A model generated the notes under the pieces. That model was given only the letters and a program-made list of their open reading frames with translations. It was not told the origin of the DNA and made no database searches. From an uncultured cyanobacterium (GTDB taxonomy: Bacteria > Cyanobacteriota > Vampirovibrionia > Gastranaerophilales > Gastranaerophilaceae): 14,676 nt of DNA. The stretch spans positions 1-14,676 of the forward strand of contig CAMAML010000008.1 of the NCBI GenBank assembly GCA_945836835.1, read 5' to 3'. Numbering within the stretch: position 1 is the stretch's first letter; each line of letters opens with the position of its first letter. The translations under genes were made by a program, and so were the position numbers. Below, piece after piece: positions 6,616-13,100 of the stretch.

Positions 6616-7422
6616 ATGATTGACAAAACAGCCATAATCCATCCGTCGGCACAAATTGCGGAAGATGCGATAATCGGACCGTACGTAGTTATAGGTGAAG
6701 GGGTTAAAATCGGAAGCAAAACCCGAGTAATCTCTAACGCTCACATCGAGTTTGCCGAAATCGGCGAAAGATGTACCATTGCACCATTTGCAACAATAGG
6801 CTCCGAACCTCAAGATTTAGGCTACAAAGGCGAACCGACCAAAGTCGTAATCGGGGACGACACAATCATCAAAGAAAACGTTACAATACACAGAGGGGCT
6901 GCCTGCGGCGACTTCACCACAAGAATAGGAAACAAATGTCTGCTTATGGTCGGCTCTCACGTCGCTCACAACTGCGTTCTTGCAGATCAGGTAATTTTGG
7001 CTAACTTAGTCACTTTAGGCGGACACGTCCACGTAGGTTTCGGGGCATTCGTCGGCGGGATGAGCGTTTTTCACCAAAACATAAGAATTGGCGATATGGC
7101 TATCATAAGCGGATTTTCGGCGTCCCGTCAAGATATTTTGCCTTACTCAAAAGGAGAAGGCAGACCGCCCGTTCCTCGCGGATTGAACGTCGTTGCACTT
7201 AAACGCAGAGGGGTATCCCAAGAAGACAGAAACAACCTCAACCTCGCTTTTAAACTGCTCATCTCGGACGAGTTGAACACAACCCAAGCCATCGAAAAAA
7301 TCAAGGCTGAAATTCCGATGAACGAATATATCGAAAAAATGCTCGACTTTGTAAAAACATCCAAAAGAGGGGTCTTACTCAAAACCCACAAGTCGGGACA
7401 CGAATCACTGGAAAACGAATAA
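6616..7422 (+). CDS. lpxA: Acyl-ACP:UDP-N-acetylglucosamine O-acyltransferase (LpxA)
   Basis: 268-residue left-handed beta-helix acyltransferase, close to the 262 residues of E. coli LpxA. It carries out the first step of lipid A synthesis in the cytoplasm, moving a 3-hydroxyacyl chain from ACP to the 3-OH of UDP-GlcNAc. Hexapeptide repeats run from about residue 5 to 170. The catalytic His is His118 in SHVAHNC (E. coli His125). VTIHRGA (89-95), LGGHVHVG (134-141) and GGMSVFHQ (147-154) match LpxA rather than LpxD or GlmU, as does the ALKRRG motif (194-199) that begins the C-terminal helical domain. ATG follows AGGAG (6605-6609, 6-nt spacing). Its own promoter is at 6551-6579, and the aminopeptidase gene follows after 11 nt. 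No lpxC, fabZ or lpxB is adjacent here, unlike many genomes. Confidence 0.95.
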   Translation: MIDKTAIIHPSAQIAEDAIIGPYVVIGEGVKIGSKTRVISNAHIEFAEIGERCTIAPFATIGSEPQDLGYKGEPTKVVIGDDTIIKENVTIHRGAACGDFTTRIGNKCLLMVGSHVAHNCVLADQVILANLVTLGGHVHVGFGAFVGGMSVFHQNIRIGDMAIISGFSASRQDILPYSKGEGRPPVPRGLNVVALKRRGVSQEDRNNLNLAFKLLISDELNTTQAIEKIKAEIPMNEYIEKMLDFVKTSKRGVLLKTHKSGHESLENE

Positions 7423-7433
7423 GGAAAACAAAA

Positions 7434-8537
7434 ATGGAAAATATTTGGGATAAATACGCAAAAGTTCTCGTGGACTACTCCACCGATGTTCAAAAAGGAG
7501 ACCTCGTTCAAATCAGAGGAACGAGTATCTACACAAAAGACCTCGTAAAAGCCCTCTACAAGCGGGTTTTGCAACGGGGCGGACACCCGATTTTGAGAAC
7601 CTCGTTTGAAGATTTCTCGGATATTTTTCTAAAATACGCCTCCGACGAGCAACTGGACTTTGTCGACGACATCATAAAACTTGAATACGAAAAAGTTAAC
7701 AAATTCATCTCAATCGGCGGTCCGATGAATACCAAAAACCTTGCAAAAGCGGACACTACAAAACTTGCTCGCCGCAGCAAAGCCACGCAGTTTTTATCAA
7801 AACAACTGATGCAACGCTCCGCAGACGGGACGGCAAGCTGGGTTATAGCAGACGTTCCGACCCACGCACTTGCTCAAGAGGCAAAAATGTCGTTTGACGA
7901 GTATTCCCAATTCCTGTTCAAATCTTGTTACCTCGACACGGAAGATCCCGTCGCAAAGCTAAGAGAACTCGACGAAAAACAAACCGCTTGGGCAAATTAC
8001 TTGAACGAGGTTAAGCAAATCCGAATTACGGGCGAAAAAACGGACATAACTTTCAACGTCGAAGGCAGAAAATGGATAAGCTGTTCGGGTAAAAACAACT
8101 ACCCCGACGGCGAAGTTTTCACCTCCCCGGTTGAAGACGGCGTAAACGGCGAAATTTACTTCGATTTCCCGCAAATATACAGAGGAAACGAGGCACAGGG
8201 CGTACACCTGTTCATAGAAAACGGAAAAGTCGTGAACGCCAAAGCCGACAAAGGCGAAGACTACCTTAACACCATGCTCGACATGGACGAGGGATCTCGT
8301 GGGATAGGCGAAATCGCAATCGGCACGAACGCCGAAATTCAAGAGGTCACGGGAAACATCCTTTTTGACGAAAAAATCGGCGGCTCAATCCATATGGCGG
8401 TCGGTGCCTCCTACCCCGAAGCCGGCGGGAAAAACGTCTCGGGACTTCACTGGGATCTGATAAAAAACATGAAAAACGGCGGGAAAATCTTTGCCGACGG
8501 TAACCTAATCTATGAAAACGGAAAGTTTTTGGTGTAG
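7434..8537 (+). CDS. M29 family metallo-aminopeptidase
   Basis: 367-residue aminopeptidase of family M29 (AmpS/PepS/aminopeptidase T type), a cytoplasmic enzyme with a two-metal centre that removes N-terminal residues from peptides. The expected metal ligands are present in order: Glu227 in PDGEVFTSP, Glu293 in RGIGEIAIG, His320 in GSIHMAVG, Tyr327, and His339 with Asp341 in LHWDLI. The N-terminal domain (1 to about 190) shows the usual QKGDLVQIRG segment (20-29). Length is somewhat below the roughly 410 residues of the classic enzymes, but the C-terminal catalytic part is complete. AAGGA (7421-7425) overlaps the lpxA stop and lies 8 nt before the ATG, so the two genes are probably translated from one transcript. 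No functional link to lipid A is evident. Peptide preference cannot be inferred. Confidence 0.93.
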   Translation: MENIWDKYAKVLVDYSTDVQKGDLVQIRGTSIYTKDLVKALYKRVLQRGGHPILRTSFEDFSDIFLKYASDEQLDFVDDIIKLEYEKVNKFISIGGPMNTKNLAKADTTKLARRSKATQFLSKQLMQRSADGTASWVIADVPTHALAQEAKMSFDEYSQFLFKSCYLDTEDPVAKLRELDEKQTAWANYLNEVKQIRITGEKTDITFNVEGRKWISCSGKNNYPDGEVFTSPVEDGVNGEIYFDFPQIYRGNEAQGVHLFIENGKVVNAKADKGEDYLNTMLDMDEGSRGIGEIAIGTNAEIQEVTGNILFDEKIGGSIHMAVGASYPEAGGKNVSGLHWDLIKNMKNGGKIFADGNLIYENGKFLV

Positions 8538-8781
8538 CTTAAAATTATGAATGCCGACATCAAAGATTGGGGAAGGATAAATGATCGCATGCAATAAAAA
8601 TTCCTCTTATCATTTAGTTTACAAATATTTTCAAAATGAGTTTGGGATTTCTTTTGAGAACAAGGACAAATTGTGCCTAATTTGGTAAACTTAAGGATAT
8701 TTTAAAGAAAATTACTTAAAATACAAATTTTTAAAAAGCAATAGCATAGTAACAATGCCACTCAAGAGCGGACTATGTCCG
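8538..8781. other. AT-rich intergenic region between convergent genes
   Basis: 244 bases between the convergent aminopeptidase and FAD oxidase genes. It is strongly AT-rich, especially 8689-8750. Apart from the weak small ORF and the hairpin at its right end I see no RNA gene, promoter pair or repeat. Confidence 0.6.
8581..8688 (+). CDS. Possible 35-residue small ORF, unrecognised
   Basis: An ATG at 8581 follows GGAAGGA (8571-8577) with only 3 nt spacing and opens a 35-codon frame ending in TAA. The product is aromatic-rich in its middle (YHLVYKYFQNEFG) and has no signal peptide or known motif. A second 16-codon frame (8547-8597) overlaps its start. It could be a small protein, a degraded gene remnant, or chance in AT-rich DNA. 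It is listed because it is the only candidate gene in the 244-base gap. Confidence 0.2.
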   Translation: MIACNKNSSYHLVYKYFQNEFGISFENKDKLCLIW

Positions 8782-8783
8782 CT
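8767..8783. other. Perfect 7-bp hairpin at the stop of the FAD oxidase gene
   Basis: AGCGGAC (8767-8773) and GTCCGCT (8777-8783) are exact reverse complements around the 3-nt loop TAT, a GC-rich stem in AT-rich DNA. The right arm shares two bases with the oxidase stop codon (8782-8784). On the + strand the stem is followed by AGAATATTTTAT, a weak T-rich tail, so it may end transcription from the lpxA side; on the - strand no T-run follows. A bidirectional terminator is possible but not proven. Confidence 0.5.
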
Positions 8784-10170
8784 AGAATATTTTATACGGG
8801 TTCAGGATATTATCGGGGTCGAGGGATTTTTTGATTTTTCGCATAAAATCGAGTGCCGTCCCACCGATAACTTTCGAGATAAAAGGTCGTTTTTCCGCAC
8901 CGATGCCGTGTTCCCCCGACAGCAAGCCGTTTAGGGTTGCCGTAAGCTCGTAAATCTCGGATTTTGCAAGTTTATACCTGCGGTATTCGTCCTCGTCGTT
9001 GTAGTCGATCGGGATTTGCGGGTGAACGCTGCCGTCGCCGACGTGTCCGACAAGGCAGGCGGTTAAGCCGTGTTTCTCACAAATTTGCCGTATGCCTTTG
9101 ACGAGGGCAGGCAAATTTTCTCTTGGGACGATGACGTCGTCGGTGGTAACGTTTGGTTTAAGTAAGGCACACGCTCCCATGGAGGCTCTGCGTGCCGACC
9201 AGATGCGTTCGTACTCTTCTTCGTTGTGCGAAACCCGAATATTTGCGGCGTTGCAGCGTTTAAAAATTTCTTCGACAATAGCCTGCTGGTAATTCATTGA
9301 TACCTCAAACCCGTCTATTTCCACGAGAAGTGTTGCCGCTTTGTCGGTCAAAAGCCCCGCAGGATAAAATTTTTCTACCGTTTGGATGGCGTTTGCGTCC
9401 ATAAAATCAATGGTTGCGGGGAAAATTCTTTGGCTTACGATAAGGTTAACCGCCTCGACCGCCCCTTCGACGGTGTCGAAATAAGCCATCAAAACTTTAC
9501 GGCTTTCGGGTTTGGGAATTAATTTGAGGGTTGCTTGGGTGATGATACCAAGGGTACCTTCGGAGCCGACAAAAAGACTCGTTAAGTCGTATCCCGTGGC
9601 GTTTTTGACGGTATCCGAGCCTGTTCGCATAATTCGTCCGTCAGCGGTTACGATCTCCAAATCTATTACGTAATTTTTGGTTGAACCGTATTTGAATGTT
9701 TTTGCTCCGCCGGAGGCTTGGGCTATACTTCCGCCAACGGTTGAAACTTTCAGATTGGAAGGGTCGGGCGGATAGAAAAGTCCGAGTTGCTCGACTTTAG
9801 ATTGCAAATCTCCCAAAATTACTCCGGGTTGAACTTTTGCGGTCATGTTTTCTTTGTTAATTTCAAGGATTTTGTTCATGCGGGAAAAATTCAGGATTAT
9901 ACCGCCGTGTTCAACCCGACAGGCACCGACGGTGTTTGTTCCCGCACCTCGGCAGATTATCGGGGTTTTGTATTTGCGTGCAAATTTTACAACCTCCAAA
10001 ACCTCGTTTGCTGTTGCGACGAACACGACCGCATCGGGAATTTGTGTAATTTCACGGGTATTTGAGGCATCCTGCGAGTAGGCGTAGCACTCTTCAACCG
10101 TGGAAAGCACACGACTTGTCCCAAGGGTTTTGTTTAGAGCTTTTATGAGTGATTGTTTGTTATTCGACAT
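8782..10170 (-). CDS. glcD: FAD-linked oxidase, glycolate/D-lactate oxidase GlcD type
   Basis: 462-residue flavoprotein of the GlcD / D-lactate dehydrogenase (VAO) group, which oxidises 2-hydroxyacids to 2-oxoacids. The FAD-binding domain covers about residues 45-220: CRGAGTNTVGACRVEHGG (73-90), YPPDPSNLKVSTVGGSIAQA (133-152) and FVGSEGTLGIIT (200-211). The C-terminal oxidase domain shows DDVIVPR (344-350), GHVGDGSVHPQIP (375-387, usually GHAGDGNxH) and LSGEHGIGAEKR (417-428). The His-rich motifs are those of the active site. Length is close to the family norm. No GlcE, GlcF or iron-sulfur partner lies nearby, so the electron acceptor and the choice of glycolate or D-lactate are open. The start ATG overlaps the stop of the coiled-coil gene by 11 nt with no clear Shine-Dalgarno, so translation is probably coupled. 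Confidence 0.9.
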   Translation of the reverse strand: MSNNKQSLIKALNKTLGTSRVLSTVEECYAYSQDASNTREITQIPDAVVFVATANEVLEVVKFARKYKTPIICRGAGTNTVGACRVEHGGIILNFSRMNKILEINKENMTAKVQPGVILGDLQSKVEQLGLFYPPDPSNLKVSTVGGSIAQASGGAKTFKYGSTKNYVIDLEIVTADGRIMRTGSDTVKNATGYDLTSLFVGSEGTLGIITQATLKLIPKPESRKVLMAYFDTVEGAVEAVNLIVSQRIFPATIDFMDANAIQTVEKFYPAGLLTDKAATLLVEIDGFEVSMNYQQAIVEEIFKRCNAANIRVSHNEEEYERIWSARRASMGACALLKPNVTTDDVIVPRENLPALVKGIRQICEKHGLTACLVGHVGDGSVHPQIPIDYNDEDEYRRYKLAKSEIYELTATLNGLLSGEHGIGAEKRPFISKVIGGTALDFMRKIKKSLDPDNILNPYKIF

Positions 10171-13100
10171 ACGAAACCAGTTTCTCGATATTTTCGCCCA
10201 GCTTAGACAACCTGATGTCCAGTTGGTTCATTTTTTCGGTCATGGCGTTAATGTTGTTTGCCATAACCATATTATTAACCGAGTCTAATTTTTTTTCAAG
10301 TCTGTCAAGTCGAGATTCTTGAAGTTCAAATTTTTTCTCAATGAAGTTAAGAAGCTCGTTGTTGTTCGGAAGTGATTTTCTAAGCTCGGACACAGCCTCT
10401 TCAACGGTTGACCATCTTGAAGTTTTGGAGTAAATACCGGATAAGGTTTCGGTGGTATCGTCCATCCATTCGCCAAGGTAGGTCATGACATTTTTCAGGA
10501 TATTTGTGGTGTTTGAGGTTTGAGAAATATTTTCGTTAATTTTTCTCAACATATCTTCAATATCTTGATTGCTTAACAAGAGTCTTCTTGCGACTTCGGA
10601 ATTTTCGTCGGAAGAGTTGAGGAGCGACTCGTTAAGGTCTTTTTGAGCCAAGAGTATTTGGTTCACTCTTGAACTCATGCTGACAATATCTTCTTCGACG
10701 GAATTTTGACTGCGACGGTATTCTGTCTCGACTACTGCATTGCGTAAACTTTCCACCGCCTTTGCAACTTTTCCGAAGTTGGTTGAAATGAGGCTTAAAT
10801 CTTCGGCAGGCGACTTGCTGACAAGCTCGTTTATTCCGAAGCGAATTTTTGCCAAATCTTTTTCGACATCCTGCAAGGTGTAGGAGTAGAAATTAATATC
10901 GTCGGAATTTGACGTAATACTTGAGAGCTGGTGCTGAAGAGACTTAAGCGTTCTGTGGAGTTCGCCGGTTCTTTCTTCGACAAAATCTTTGATTTCTTCG
11001 GTTTCTTCCGTAAAAGAAATTTCGTTTGTGAGTGCAACAAGTGCGTCTATGACCGAGGTTTTAATCTCGGACGCCTCTTTGGACAAATCGATTTCGCCGA
11101 TAGTCATATCGACTTTGTTAATTCTGCCGAGCAAATCTTTCAAGGTATTGTCGACGTTTTTATCGGAAGCGTAGGTGTTAAAGTTTCCGATATGGTCTTC
11201 GATGAGGGTGTGAATTTCTTCTATTTCTTCCCGAACATCGCTGTCATCTGCCATTGCAAGAACGTCGACTTTGTTATGAAGAGCATTCATAAGGTCGTTG
11301 AGCTTGTAGCCGATTTCGGTATCGTTTTTTATTTCACTCAACTTGGAGGACAATTCGGAGTTTTGCCCCTTCAAATCTTCGACGCCCGAGCTTAGGACGT
11401 TTCTGATATTTTCGACGTTGGTGCCGATGTAGTTGTGTTGTTCTTGGCATTCGGCAAGCTCGGACTTGATAATATCCCCGATTTCGTCAAGGTTATCTTT
11501 GATTGAGCCCGAAATTGAGAGATTTTCGTCAAGATTTTTGTCAAGGGTTGTTACGGCACCCGAGATGTCGTCCAGTTTGTCGTTTAAATTGTAAATATAG
11601 CCTTCCAGCTTGGAACTTTCTTCTTTTAGGGATGTTATTGAGGTATCGGCAACTTCTTTTATCGAATTGAGCAAGTTGACAATTTCTTCGTCAACTCCGT
11701 CATTGTCAGCAATAATATCCAGCTTGGTCTCGATAATTTTCAAAAGTGATTTGTCCTCTTCCATATCACTTACGGTAGAGCGAACTTCGTCCAAAACATT
11801 GGAAACGGATTCCAATTCAAAGAGAATACTTTCATCTTGAGCAAAAATGTCAATCTTTGAGTTCAACTCGTTCAAAATAGGGAGGGTTTCGCTGATTGTT
11901 TCGTAGTTCTTTAGAACCTTGGTCAAGTCGTCCCGAATTTCGTCTAAATTTTCGGCGTAGTCGGGGATGTTGTCTATATTTTTCAGAATATCGTTAAGCG
12001 TAGTTTCGTAGTCAAATTTTTTGAGCAATTCTTCTCTCAAATTGACGATTGAATTTTTTATTTCATCGTTACGATCGTTTTTGAAGTATGCGTTGATATT
12101 TGAAAGTGCCACGTTTATGGATTGGGAAATTTGGGTGAAATTCTTGTCAAAATTTGCACTTAGAGTTGTAATTTTATCAAGAACATCTTTGTACAATCCC
12201 AATATTTTTTCGGCGGAAATATTTTCGTCAATAATTTTGCTGACTTCCGAAAGCACTCTGTTGTAGGATATTTCGAGCTGATTTTTTATGGAATTAATTC
12301 CGACGGAGAAATCCTCTTCGATAAAGTTATCAAACGAGTTTTTCAACGGTGCAAGCTCGCTTACCAGCTGTTCGGAAGACGTTGTTACGATACTTTCGAT
12401 GGAATTTTGTGAGACTGCGAGCTGATGAAGGATGTTTTGAACATCTGCTTCGCATTTTTCGATTATTTTTGCCGAACCCATTTCTTGCTGTTGTCTTGAG
12501 ACTTCAAGGTTTGTGCCGACAAGAGACATGTTTTCAAAGAGTTTGTCAAAGTTTTCCGCAACGGAATTTCTAAACTCATCAGTCCATAATTCGGATTGAG
12601 AGCTTAACAAATTGGTGTTTCGTTGAACGGCTGTTCTCACATCCGCCAAAATTTCAACTAACCCCGAATTTTGAACGAGATGAGACAAGTTATCTTCAAG
12701 TTCGTTGATTGAGGATTGGATTAACTTCATTGCGTTTATGGAGGTTTCGATTTTATCGGAGGTGTCGGCGGACGTTTGCTCGAGGGTAGCAGAATATTCG
12801 CTGAATTTTGTCGAAAGTTCGCCGACGCAGTTTTCGTAATTTTTGGAAATATCTGCGAGCTTGTATTCCATATCGGCAAATTTTGATATAATTTCGGAAA
12901 GCTCTTCTGTTTTTGCGGTTTGAGAGAGTGCGGAAATTATATTTTGTATGGACACACTCGTGTCGGAAACCGCCTGAGCAACGGCACTAAGAGCTTCTTC
13001 GGATTTGGAGTTAACAAGCTCGATAACCTCGTCAACGGAGTCTTTTGTCGGGAGAATTTCTCTGTTATATGCCTGAATTTCTATGAGTGCGGAATTTGCC

